Shown: one piece after another, positions 8,401-14,494 of the stretch | How positions within the stretch are numbered: position 1 is the stretch's first letter | Layout: every line of letters begins with the position of its first letter | DNA from: Methanomassiliicoccales archaeon UBA147 | GTDB taxonomy: Archaea > Thermoplasmatota > Thermoplasmata > SG8-5 | Direction: 5' to 3' | Assembly (NCBI GenBank): GCA_002496385.1 | Contig: DAJR01000024.1 | Location: 2,544 to 20,141 of the forward strand | Length of the DNA stretch: 17,598 nucleotides | Position numbers and translations under genes: made by a program | The notes under the pieces: generated by a model | Databases searched by the model: none | Told to the model about the DNA's origin: nothing | What the model saw: only the letters and a program-made list of their open reading frames with translations

Positions 8401-8961
8401 AGCACCGATGAGGACGTGAGCGTTATTCTGCTTGCGGCCAAGAGGGTTATCATCGTCGGCCCGGTGCTGGACAAGGGCAACAACCCGATAGAGGGTGCCT
8501 TGGTCTCGATAAGCTTGGCAGCAACCCGACAGGCAGATTCCTACACAGGCCTGACCAATGCGACAGGCTATGCCTCAATTGAGGTGCCGGAATCCTACCT
8601 GGGTTCGAGCGTCACCGTGACCATCACCAAAGACGGTTACAAGACAATAACCTACACGACCATGCTGAACCAGGACGGAACATTGGCCGCAGCCCCGCCA
8701 GTCATGAAATCTGAAGGCGGGCTCAGCACCACCATGCTCCTGCTTATCGTAATCGTGATAGTGGTGGTCCTCGTTGTAGCGGTAATGGCGCTCAGGAAGA
8801 AGGGCGGCAAAGAGGACGAAGCTGCAAAGCCGGAACCTAAGGCGGAAGAACCGAAGGAGCCCGAGGAACCGACGGAACCGGCAGAGCCGGCCGAGGAAGT
8901 CATTCCGGAGGACGCACCCGCCGAGGATGCCCTGGAGCCCAAGCCCGAGACAACGGAATAA
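2404..8961 (+). CDS. Giant membrane-anchored solute-binding protein (SBP_bac_5 family) with Ig-like and tandem-repeat stalk
   Basis: A 2185-residue receptor; ordinary DppA/OppA-type proteins are 500-600. Residues 1-27 are a signal peptide ending near LTTA/QT. Residues ~30-600 are the SBP_bac_5 peptide-binding fold, including VQFHDGHVMDSQDVVFSY and a Ca-loop-like DKDGDGWRD near 417. A Gly/Thr/Ser linker (~602-617) leads to about four Ig-like beta-sandwich domains (~618-1057) with invasin-like signatures such as DENGNPIAGVNVDVDT and TDATGIASFTY. Six tandem repeats follow (~1062-1528), then further Ig-like domains, with a CarboxypepD_reg-like domain last (~2020-2105). A TM helix (~2112-2132, LLLIVIVIVVVLVVAVMAL), an RKK stop-transfer and a ~50-residue E/P-rich cytoplasmic tail close the protein. 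N-x-S/T sequons are abundant, fitting N-glycosylation. It delivers peptide-like solutes to the permeases downstream; some archaeal members of this family bind sugars, so the substrate is open. Confidence 0.93.
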   Translation: MKTTKVLCALVIGMLLVSGIPMLTTAQTASGELVIALQQDMIDMSAWNPDTNDVWKNFQIGWCFEGLMAYNPDYELYPVLAAEKATGPNGVDATISADGLTITVKIKENVQFHDGHVMDSQDVVFSYQTLAWGLFQTQVLGPLYWDDGTTFARYDSTETAPTITKIGVEASGPNTVVFHLVDNYAMFWYLTMAVPIMPYHIWNTHTVDAVAKGYNVTNEKTWDYSYGSKVTELDAAIGTGPMKIQSWVKESGSVIVPFEDYWDKTGTTTWKGVEYPNYPQHVTSIRFKIYTQLDVAILALQNGDVHHLPWSLTPGYYNLLKNDPNVGIELNKDQGFFYMSFNMRKGAMADVNFRRAISYCVDKQYIVDRLMGGYGIQGSVPISVTNTFYVNSSVPAWIVGGNLDAAKALLDAKGYTDKDGDGWRDMPDGSPLKYNILTPPKDYDPIRADSGIMIEKNLKSIGLNIAAVPTSFNTIVSAAYVSLEFDMYILGWSVGSFPESYLRDFFHSGMDVAVNPSGSNAAGYHNATVDTMIDDMEVEMDTDARAKLIKDISGATMMDVAYNTLYYRTNIEAYRKDIWTGWIPAFGTIYNGFSLYNLAPPGTTDTGTDGGSGGGSATITEIEATINTPSRAGSGQTISGSIIATDVFESGTVKTATPSVGASVHITTSYGKVITATTDATGKASFELTVPYQKIDSVRIDANISKTGVWTNVNKTIGIEFANHIAQLSLSTDNGVIAPGTTTIVTATVTDENGNPIAGVNVDVDTALMFGTVDAATKTTDATGIASFTYTAPPATMLPNQHRFEQFKANITVMNTIIPEIQSASLIIGISNSVYDWHSLDITGVTAYVIDNLPTADFPGSTAITLKLTDQTEAAVGSFPVSLELSADGTVIDADAMMKNTDTNGVVTFTLTVDPAFKGAQTVLATFNTSKAYSIKDSVAIYIRNNPTDNLTTYHVNITDVSNKFLSNAAYPANTSIVKARVFNDTWKPVSGVDVYMGLSNEDLVDVDAEFKTSNAFGNVTFNITCVANGSADLAIAFGIEDSVGICQGYNLKVNKTAATEKLPVLSEKVFGPALGGEKGPWNLTQKPVLNAKVYKANGGTWVEGIENTHYTLNYTTGEINMVDPLVAGDVIHARYNYTVAVTDENVLGAPAVGGEKGPWNLTNKHIYDASVFKYNNATGTALLPPTDYTLDFMTGSLAMVNQLSHGDCINVTYNYTTPTDAGNETLAAAAGGEMWVALSHPFVINATVYMFNVTNGWTSLTNTVEYTLNTGNGSLAMTLPMTAADVLSVYYNYTTLADAGNETLAAAAGGEMWVALSHPAVINATVYMFNGTNGWTLLTPLNYTLHAANGTLNMTMPMTVGDVLSVYYNYTVITPVATENKIMWAYGGETGLIGNLNIALPIADAQIRRNADWLTPITDYTFDPVTGAVTLTANIVLVAGDVIFANYNQTLEIVNETVATALGGETGAIGNLTQKPIFNATIYKENAGVWVKGATPADYMLNMTTGALTLNFVLEAGDNIYAFYNYTNPLPDHRLNVTSVSSYYVDSNPFTNTTPSYSNIVVRLQDVNGNAIVGKTVNALILSRGNINIVKPANVTNATGYAFFNVTSGGSDLKSSAAIYFQVNGTTGITESVTIFNRGYTPGYAADIDFTGIAGHNSTLEISATVYDEAGKPAPGVRCQLFIPVTSEGRPGVIQDGDVWDFYEYGGDNYMGDYATYLGSWLGDNATVTDAFGQLNATIDTPSFLADVEIPLQFGVGGTGVTAGFNYSANNFWMEWPGPDYDTPPLTDDADVYYWLEATFTMTDQAILKRAPMATLTKATMSQPFLSAADNTSTISLTFQDLAGPLNTKLVNIGEGTAKPVILDKDVTSAAGVYTYEYTTESATFDAGIGFTSVLLDAGYAKFPFNFYIPYLADGTTAKTLVASIVPAQSAVRIGQNIVLNVTVVDEYERIVSGATVVSGTQTATTDAQGKAQLTVSTAAQTQTGLFRIALDISSGTLSTDEDVSVILLAAKRVIIVGPVLDKGNNPIEGALVSISLAATRQADSYTGLTNATGYASIEVPESYLGSSVTVTITKDGYKTITYTTMLNQDGTLAAAPPVMKSEGGLSTTMLLLIVIVIVVVLVVAVMALRKKGGKEDEAAKPEPKAEEPKEPEEPTEPAEPAEEVIPEDAPAEDALEPKPETTE
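5587..6987 (+). repeat. Six tandem ~78-residue repeats in the receptor stalk
   Basis: Six in-frame units each carry an early GGE, a mid-unit Y-x-L ... G-x-[LI]-x-[ML], and a closing GD ... YNYT. The closing motifs start at 5809, 6043, 6277, 6508, 6745 (as YNQT) and 6976, so unit lengths are 78, 78, 77, 79 and 77 codons. Units 3 and 4 (about 6061-6288 and 6295-6519) are nearly identical at nucleotide level over both ends; the others are much diverged. I do not recognise the repeat as a named family; a small beta-sandwich or beta-strand module is likely from the alternating pattern. Confidence 0.85.
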
Positions 8962-8972
8962 ACGAAAACAAT

Positions 8973-9004
8973 GGGGAGCTGCAAAGCTCCCCCCTTTTCT
9001 AATT
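8973..9004 (+). terminator. Intrinsic-type terminator after the receptor gene
   Basis: A perfect 8-bp stem GGGGAGCT (8973-8980) / AGCTCCCC (8985-8992) with a GCAA tetraloop, a stable GNRA type, followed by CCTTTTCTAATTTTC. It starts 12 bp after the stop codon. It could terminate or attenuate transcription, or protect the 3' end of the receptor mRNA, letting the receptor be made in excess over the permeases. Confidence 0.7.
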
Positions 9005-9084
9005 TTCAATTTTATTTGATTAATTGTAGCAGGGACGGCTCTGTCAATGGTCGAGAGGCCTGTATTTTTCAGGAACTGGAACAT

Positions 9085-9093
9085 AATATAAAT
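9085..9093 (+). promoter_or_regulatory. TATA box for the permease/ATPase operon, apparently leaderless
   Basis: AATATAAAT, centred about 28 bp before the ATG at 9117. The expected start would fall on or within a few bases of that ATG, and no Shine-Dalgarno precedes it, as in leaderless archaeal transcripts. Together with the terminator at 8973 it suggests the transport operon is transcribed independently of the receptor. Confidence 0.55.
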
Positions 9094-9116
9094 ACTATTA
9101 TGGACTTGTGGTTTGC

Positions 9117-10112
9117 ATGGCCAAAATGGGGCGCTACGTAGCCGGCAGGTTGGTTCAGGGCCTGGTCACCATGCTGATCGTGACCAGCATCATCTTCATC
9201 CTGTTCGAGGCCATGCCTGGCGACCCGCTCGACAAGTTCAGGGCCAATCCCGCGACGACCGAGGCGGACATGGCCAGGCTTGAGCGCCTGTACGGCCTTG
9301 ACCAGCCGCTGCATGTGAGATACTTCAGGTTCATGGGGAACATGTTCACGTTCAATTTCGGGGACTCCTATTCCAAGGGTGCGCCTGTGTCCGACCTTAT
9401 CGTGCAGAAGGCGCCCCGGACGCTGGCCTTATTCGGTACAGGGGCGATACTGTCTTACATCCTGGGCGTCGCCATCGGCTCGTACATCGCATGGAGGAGG
9501 GGGGGCATCGCGGAGGGCTCGATAATAACCAGTTCTTTGTTCTTCTACAACATGCCCTCGTTCTGGATAGGACTTATCATGATATGGGTGTTCTCCTATT
9601 ACTGGCAGCTGTTCCCTCTGGGCGGCTTCACCGGCATGGAGGAGACTGTCGCGCAGTTCGGAATAACGGGAACCGAATCATATGCCGGCCTGCTTGATTT
9701 CCTCTGGCACATGGCCCTGCCGCTGTTCGTCGAGGTCCTGATAGGAATTGCCGGGGTCATCCTGCTCATGAGGACGTCGCTTCTCGAGGTCATGAGGGAG
9801 GATTACATCCTCACGGCAAAGGCCAAAGGCCTCACGGAAAGGAAGGTTCGCATCAAGCATGCCAACAGGAACGCCTATCTGCCGATCGTGACCTCGCTGA
9901 CCCTGACGATGGCCTCGGTGCTGGGCGGCGCCGTCATCTTCGAGCAGGTGTTCTCTTACCCGGGGATGGGACTGCTCTACCTTGAAGCGCTCTACAATCA
10001 GGACACATTCCTGTCAGGCGCCATACTGTTCATCCTGTCACTGCTTGTGATAATCGCCAATCTGATCGCAGACCTTCTGTACGGGTTCCTTGACCCGAGG
10101 GTGAGGATGTAG
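9117..10112 (+). CDS. dppB: Peptide/solute ABC transporter permease, DppB/OppB type
   Basis: A 331-residue inner permease subunit of normal length. It begins with MGRYVAGRLVQGLVTML, the usual OppB_N first helix, followed by EAMPGDPLDKF, then RLYGLDQPLHVRYFRFMGNM in the first extracytoplasmic loop. The later BPD_transp_1 region has about five TM helices. The cytoplasmic EAA loop that docks on an ATPase is at about residues 228-256 (EDYILTAKAKGLTERKVR). I start it at the ATG at 9117 rather than GTG 9108, because the TATA spacing places a leaderless start there; ATG 9126 is also possible. It pairs with the DppC-like subunit, whose ribosome binding site overlaps this stop codon. The specific symbol is by family; the substrate is not proven. 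Confidence 0.92.
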   Translation: MAKMGRYVAGRLVQGLVTMLIVTSIIFILFEAMPGDPLDKFRANPATTEADMARLERLYGLDQPLHVRYFRFMGNMFTFNFGDSYSKGAPVSDLIVQKAPRTLALFGTGAILSYILGVAIGSYIAWRRGGIAEGSIITSSLFFYNMPSFWIGLIMIWVFSYYWQLFPLGGFTGMEETVAQFGITGTESYAGLLDFLWHMALPLFVEVLIGIAGVILLMRTSLLEVMREDYILTAKAKGLTERKVRIKHANRNAYLPIVTSLTLTMASVLGGAVIFEQVFSYPGMGLLYLEALYNQDTFLSGAILFILSLLVIIANLIADLLYGFLDPRVRM

Positions 10113-10117
10113 GTGAT
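10112..10117 (+). promoter_or_regulatory. Ribosome binding site of the DppC-like permease
   Basis: GGTGAT overlaps the last base of the upstream TAG stop and lies three bases before ATG 10121. It matches the archaeal 16S 3' end exactly and implies coupled translation of the two permeases. Confidence 0.7.
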
Positions 10118-10120
10118 GCC

Positions 10121-12424
10121 ATGGTGACAAACACGACCTCCGCATTGAAAACCCTGGCCAAGAATACATGGCTCTTCACCAGGAAGACCCTTGCCCTCAT
10201 CCGGGGGAGCAAGCTGGGCATGACCGGCCTGGGCATTATCTTTGCTTTCGCATTCATGGCCCTCTTTGCGCCATGGCTGGCGCCCTACAAGGTTGCCTTC
10301 GTCGCCCCGGCAGAGGACATATTCGACATCGAAAGGATCCAGCTGGACTATCCTGTTTCCGATGGCTACCACAGGATGGTGGTCGGCCCCACGACCCCGG
10401 GAGAATCCTCGATGGGGGGCGGAGTATGGTTCATCCTGGCCAACAGCAACGGGACCATCATCATGGATTATGCCAAGAGGGCAAGCACCGAGAATCCCTT
10501 CGACCTGGGGAACATGAGCCTGACACTGGACATTGCCTCATACGGCCTCCAGCCGCCGCTGTCCAATGTACTGTATATCTCCCCCGCGAGGGGATACAAC
10601 TCGACATTTGCCATGGCTCCGACCTACGGCGAGAGAAGGGAGTGCGGGCTCCTCGCGTTCATGGCCAACTCTACATTTGTCATCTTGGACCCTTTCAAGG
10701 ACTATCCCGACAGCCCGATCCTGTTTCAGGAGGACATCTCCTTTGCGCCGGTCTGGATCAACCAGGACACGACCTCGGGGGCGAACATGTTCAATCCCCC
10801 GACCCAGAGGAAAATTACAACAATGTGGTTCTCGACCCTCTACGGCCCGATCCGATACATCAACCTTGCGAGCGAGGACCATATAATCACATATTCATTC
10901 GAGTATTGCTGGAACAGCAGGGGCATCGGGGATGTGACCAGGTTGCTCGACAAGGACCTGACAATCACAGAGGAGCCGCTGGCATACACGTTCGAGAATT
11001 CAAGGTACAGGGACAACACCACGGGTATTTACATCCCGACCGGAAACGGGACGATGGAATTCTACAATGCCACCACGAACGGGGATCCCGAATATTCCCT
11101 CCAGTTCAATATCAACGGCGCTGCCGCGGAATTCACTGCCCCATTTGGGTATTTCAGAAGCCCGGATTCCTTTCCGCGACTCTATATCCCCACAGCTGCG
11201 GATGATGCATTTTCAGTCGCGATGTACGATCCGTCCAGCCGCACCATGAAGGGCTGGTTCAACGGGACCGGGGGGAGCGTCGAGATTGCCCCCACTTCCG
11301 CTGTCACGGGCAATGTATATGTCACGACCAACCTCGCCGGCGATGGCACCCCTTACAGCACGGTGGAGAGGATCAATGAATACGGAACCCTCGACGAATC
11401 ATTCCTTGGGAACATGGAGACGGTGGCCGCCACTGTTTTCCCCGTTGAACAGGCGGGTTTGATATACGCATTGGACGAGAACGGCTTGGTCTGGGCTTCC
11501 CAGACAGTGTTCTCGGTGGATACGCCATACACGGACAGAGGCATGAGCGAGAAATTCTCAACAGGCTCGCCGCAGGCCCAATTCGACTACTTCGGAAGCT
11601 TCGGCGGAACACAGTTCAGCACGACGATGACCCCGAGCGAGATGTACAACATGTTCTACAATCCGGACGAGGACAGCATGATAATATTCCAGGCGACCGG
11701 CACCAGCCTGGGCGCGCTTCCCCCCGGGACCTACCCCTCAGGGAACAGGTACTACCTGGGCACGGACAACGTGGGCCACGATATCCTCACTCTCCTGATT
11801 TACGGAAGCAGGATAGCCCTGTTCGTGGGGCTGACAGCAGCTTTCTTCTCCGTGGTCGTCGGAACATTGGTCGGCCTGGTCTCGGGCTATTATGCGGGGA
11901 CCATCGACGTGCTTCTGATGAGGGCGACCGATATCGCCCTGAGCATCCCGTTCCTTCCGATAGTGCTCATCTGGTCACAGATACGGGGCCAATCCATCTG
12001 GAACATCGTGATAATCCTGACCATCCTGGGATGGCCAGGCATCGCGAGGGTCGTCAGGGCGCAGACAATGTCCCTGAAGGAGAGGGCGTTCATCGACGCA
12101 GCCAGGGTCTCCGGTTCAAGCGACACCAAGATAATATTGAAACACATGGCGCCGAACGTCCTGCCTTTCACTTTCCTCTACATGACCCTGTTCGTGGCCG
12201 GCGCCATCCTGACCGAGGCGGCGCTGAGCTACCTGGGCCTGGGAGACCCAAAAGCCGTCTCGTGGGGGAACATGCTTTCCACCATCCAGACAAGCGGAAG
12301 CTCTCTGATAGCTCCGTGGTGGCTGCTGCCCCCGGGGCTGTGCATCACCATCCTTTCGCTGGGATTCTACCTGCTGGGCAGGGGGGTGGACGAGATAATC
12401 AATCCGAGATTGAGGAGGCGCTGA
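10121..12424 (+). CDS. dppC: ABC transporter permease, DppC/OppC type, with large extracytoplasmic insertion
   Basis: A 767-residue permease; the family is normally about 280-320. Both ends are typical. The N-terminus has a cytoplasmic segment and TM1 (~31-55, KLGMTGLGIIFAFAFMALFA). The C-terminal half has LGTDNVGHDILTLLIYGSR (from 546), TM helices, the EAA loop RAFIDAARVSGSSDTKIILK (~653-672), ALSYLGLGDP and a terminal NPRLRRR. Between ~60 and ~540 lies an extra domain of roughly 450 residues in the loop that normally links TM1 to the LGTD motif, so it faces outward. It contains about seven or eight hydrophobic strand pairs with Gly/Asn turns (for example GLIYALDENGLVWA), which suggests a beta-propeller. 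The reading frame is continuous and ends match the family, so a sequencing fusion is unlikely. It forms the channel with DppB. Confidence 0.9.
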   Translation: MVTNTTSALKTLAKNTWLFTRKTLALIRGSKLGMTGLGIIFAFAFMALFAPWLAPYKVAFVAPAEDIFDIERIQLDYPVSDGYHRMVVGPTTPGESSMGGGVWFILANSNGTIIMDYAKRASTENPFDLGNMSLTLDIASYGLQPPLSNVLYISPARGYNSTFAMAPTYGERRECGLLAFMANSTFVILDPFKDYPDSPILFQEDISFAPVWINQDTTSGANMFNPPTQRKITTMWFSTLYGPIRYINLASEDHIITYSFEYCWNSRGIGDVTRLLDKDLTITEEPLAYTFENSRYRDNTTGIYIPTGNGTMEFYNATTNGDPEYSLQFNINGAAAEFTAPFGYFRSPDSFPRLYIPTAADDAFSVAMYDPSSRTMKGWFNGTGGSVEIAPTSAVTGNVYVTTNLAGDGTPYSTVERINEYGTLDESFLGNMETVAATVFPVEQAGLIYALDENGLVWASQTVFSVDTPYTDRGMSEKFSTGSPQAQFDYFGSFGGTQFSTTMTPSEMYNMFYNPDEDSMIIFQATGTSLGALPPGTYPSGNRYYLGTDNVGHDILTLLIYGSRIALFVGLTAAFFSVVVGTLVGLVSGYYAGTIDVLLMRATDIALSIPFLPIVLIWSQIRGQSIWNIVIILTILGWPGIARVVRAQTMSLKERAFIDAARVSGSSDTKIILKHMAPNVLPFTFLYMTLFVAGAILTEAALSYLGLGDPKAVSWGNMLSTIQTSGSSLIAPWWLLPPGLCITILSLGFYLLGRGVDEIINPRLRRR
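12412..12418 (+). promoter_or_regulatory. Ribosome binding site of the first ATPase gene
   Basis: GAGGAGG within the last codons of the DppC-like gene, seven bases before ATG 12426. Only one base separates the upstream TGA from this ATG. Confidence 0.7.
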
Positions 12425-12425
12425 C

Positions 12426-13433
12426 ATGGCGTTGCTGGAGGTGAAGGACCTCACTCTGCACTTCAAGGTCAACGAGGGCTGGGTCTATGCTGTGGAGGAC
12501 GTGAACTTCACCCTGGAATCCGGCGAGACGCTCGGCCTGGTCGGGGAATCGGGCTGCGGCAAGACCACCCTGGGATACGGAATATCACAGCTCCTGCCTG
12601 ACAATGCCCATGTAAAGGCAGGCCGGGTCATTTTCAAAGGCCAGGACATCCTCACGCCGAGCGTGAAGAAGAACGGTACCCTGGATGCCTACCGCCCCGA
12701 GATACGCAAGCTACGATGGAAGGAGATATCGATGATATTCCAGGGGGCGATGAATGCCTTCAACCCGGTCCAGAAGGTCGGGGACCAGATAGTGGAGGCT
12801 ATCCGCACCCATGAGAAGATCACGGCCCAGGAGGCCGAGGACCGCGTCGCTGAGCTGTACAAGCTGGTCGGGATACCGAAGGACCGCATAGACAACTACC
12901 CCCATGAGTACAGCGGGGGAATGCGGCAGAGGGCCATGATAGCGATGGCGCTCGTCCACAACCCGAGCCTGATAATCGCGGATGAGCCCACGACTGCGCT
13001 GGACGTCATCATGCAGAGACGCATCCTCACGGAGATCGAGAACATCCAGAAAAAATTCAGCATGGCGATGATAATCATCACCCACGATGTTTCGGTGGTT
13101 GCGAATGTCGCGGACAAGATAGCCGTCATGTACGCGGGCCGCATCATGGAGTACGGCGATGTCATGGACGTGTTCAAGAGGCCTGCGAACCCTTACACCA
13201 AAGCACTTTTCGGGGGATTCCCGAACCTCAAGGGTGAGAGGAAGCGGCTGGCCAGCATCCCGGGGAACCCGCCCAGCCTGGTCGAGCCGCCCTCCGGCTG
13301 CAGGTTCCACCCCAGGTGCAAGTATGCAAAGGAAATTTGTAAAAAGGAGAAACCGCCGGTCATGACCCTGCCAAGCGGCCAGCTGTCGCTCTGCCACTTC
13401 GCGGCCGAGGTCCAGTCGGGAGGTGGCGCCTGA
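12426..13433 (+). CDS. dppD: Peptide ABC transporter ATPase, DppD/OppD type
   Basis: A 335-residue cytoplasmic ATPase of normal length that powers import. Walker A is GESGCGKTT (40-48), the signature is YSGGMRQR (162-169), Walker B is LIIADEP just after it, and the switch His is in IIITHDVSVV. The C-terminal oligopeptide extension contains GNPPSLVEPPSGCRFHPRC with four cysteines (C292, C298, C305, C323). Equivalent cysteines hold a [4Fe-4S] cluster in some structurally studied DppD-type proteins, so a cluster is plausible here. It starts one base after the permease stop and its own TGA shares a base with the next gene's ATG. It forms a heterodimer with the DppF-like ATPase. Confidence 0.94.
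   Translation: MALLEVKDLTLHFKVNEGWVYAVEDVNFTLESGETLGLVGESGCGKTTLGYGISQLLPDNAHVKAGRVIFKGQDILTPSVKKNGTLDAYRPEIRKLRWKEISMIFQGAMNAFNPVQKVGDQIVEAIRTHEKITAQEAEDRVAELYKLVGIPKDRIDNYPHEYSGGMRQRAMIAMALVHNPSLIIADEPTTALDVIMQRRILTEIENIQKKFSMAMIIITHDVSVVANVADKIAVMYAGRIMEYGDVMDVFKRPANPYTKALFGGFPNLKGERKRLASIPGNPPSLVEPPSGCRFHPRCKYAKEICKKEKPPVMTLPSGQLSLCHFAAEVQSGGGA
13419..13425 (+). promoter_or_regulatory. Ribosome binding site of the second ATPase gene
   Basis: GGAGGTG, a full archaeal Shine-Dalgarno, seven bases before ATG 13433, inside the 3' end of the first ATPase gene. The stop TGA (13431-13433) and this ATG share one base. Confidence 0.75.
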
Positions 13434-14494
13434 TGGCCGAACCCATACTCAACATCAGCAACCTCAAGAAATACTACGAGATAAAACAGGGCTTGCTGGC
13501 ATTCAGGGCGCAGCCGATTTTTGTCAAGGCGGTTGACGATGTCACCTTCACGATCAACAAGGGCGAGATCTACGGCCTGGTCGGGGAATCGGGCTGCGGG
13601 AAGACCACCACCGGCCGCTGCATCGCAAGGCTGGAGGACCCCACCGACGGAAGCATCCTGTTCAGGGACAAGGACATAGCCAAGATACCGAAGAAGGAGC
13701 TTCGCGGCTTCAGGAAGAACGTCCAGATGATATTCCAGGACCCATATGAATCCTTGAATCCGCGGTTCACCGTGTTCCAGGCAGTGGCGGACCCGCTCAC
13801 GGTCCATGCGAGGGAACAGAGCCTCGAGGAAAGGCTGGACGCCGTCGTGGGCGCGCTGGAGGATGCCGGGCTGAAGAATCCCCAGGACCTGCTCGGGCGG
13901 TTCCCCCACGAGCTGAGCGGAGGGCAGCGGCAGAGGGTGGCCATCGCAAGAGCCCTTGTCGTGGACCCGAAATTCATAGTCGCGGACGAGCCGGTCTCGA
14001 TGCTGGACGTTTCTATCCGGGCCGGGGTCATGAATCTCATGCTGGACATCAAGGAGAAGTTCCAGATAGCCTACCTGTTCGTGACCCACGACGTGGCCAT
14101 CGCCAGATACATGTCGGATAACCTGGGCGTCATGTACCTGGGCAACATCGTGGAATCCGCCGAGACCGACCAGCTCATCAACAACCCCACCCACCCCTAC
14201 ACGAGGGCGCTGCTGTCCGCCGTCCCGATACCGGACCCCGACTACGAATGGGTCGACGTCCCCATCAAAGGCGACATCCCAAGCCCGATCAACCTGCCCA
14301 AAGGCTGCAGGTTCCACCCCAGATGCGTCTGGGCAAAGGACATCTGCAAGGAGACATCGCCCGAGACCGTGGAGGTTGCCAGAGGGCATTTCGTGAAATG
14401 CCATTTCGCCTCGGAGATGTACGGTAACGAGGAACCGCCGCCCGAGGTGCCGGAATTCGATTCGGGGGACGAGGCGGAACATGACGCGGGATGA
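13433..14494 (+). CDS. dppF: Peptide ABC transporter ATPase, DppF/OppF type
   Basis: A 353-residue partner ATPase. Walker A is GESGCGKTT (51-59), the signature is LSGGQRQRVAIARALV (from about 162), and Walker B is FIVADEP followed by VSMLDVS. Its N-terminus has the longer KKYYEIKQGLLAF segment typical of DppF/OppF. The oligopeptide C-terminal extension again has four Cys (CRFHPRCVWAKDIC and a later KCHF), as in the first ATPase. A short acidic tail (PPPEVPEFDSGDEAEHDAG) follows. It overlaps the next gene by 14 bp, so downstream genes are probably translated with it. Confidence 0.94.
   Translation: MAEPILNISNLKKYYEIKQGLLAFRAQPIFVKAVDDVTFTINKGEIYGLVGESGCGKTTTGRCIARLEDPTDGSILFRDKDIAKIPKKELRGFRKNVQMIFQDPYESLNPRFTVFQAVADPLTVHAREQSLEERLDAVVGALEDAGLKNPQDLLGRFPHELSGGQRQRVAIARALVVDPKFIVADEPVSMLDVSIRAGVMNLMLDIKEKFQIAYLFVTHDVAIARYMSDNLGVMYLGNIVESAETDQLINNPTHPYTRALLSAVPIPDPDYEWVDVPIKGDIPSPINLPKGCRFHPRCVWAKDICKETSPETVEVARGHFVKCHFASEMYGNEEPPPEVPEFDSGDEAEHDAG

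Noticed and set aside
9108..9116. GTG start three codons earlier for the DppB-like permease
   Set aside because: The TATA spacing and lack of a Shine-Dalgarno favour leaderless initiation at ATG 9117; GTG would lie upstream of the probable transcript start.
10168..11205. Plus-strand 345-codon ORF in another frame of the DppC-like gene
   Set aside because: It is rich in R, H, P, G and Q with no domain. The in-frame permease has matching N- and C-terminal family halves, so the other frame is a shadow.
10121..12424. The DppC-like gene being an accidental fusion of a permease and a propeller protein
   Set aside because: The extra domain is internal, between TM1 and the LGTD motif of one permease, with both family ends present and the frame unbroken, so it is an insertion rather than a fusion of neighbours.
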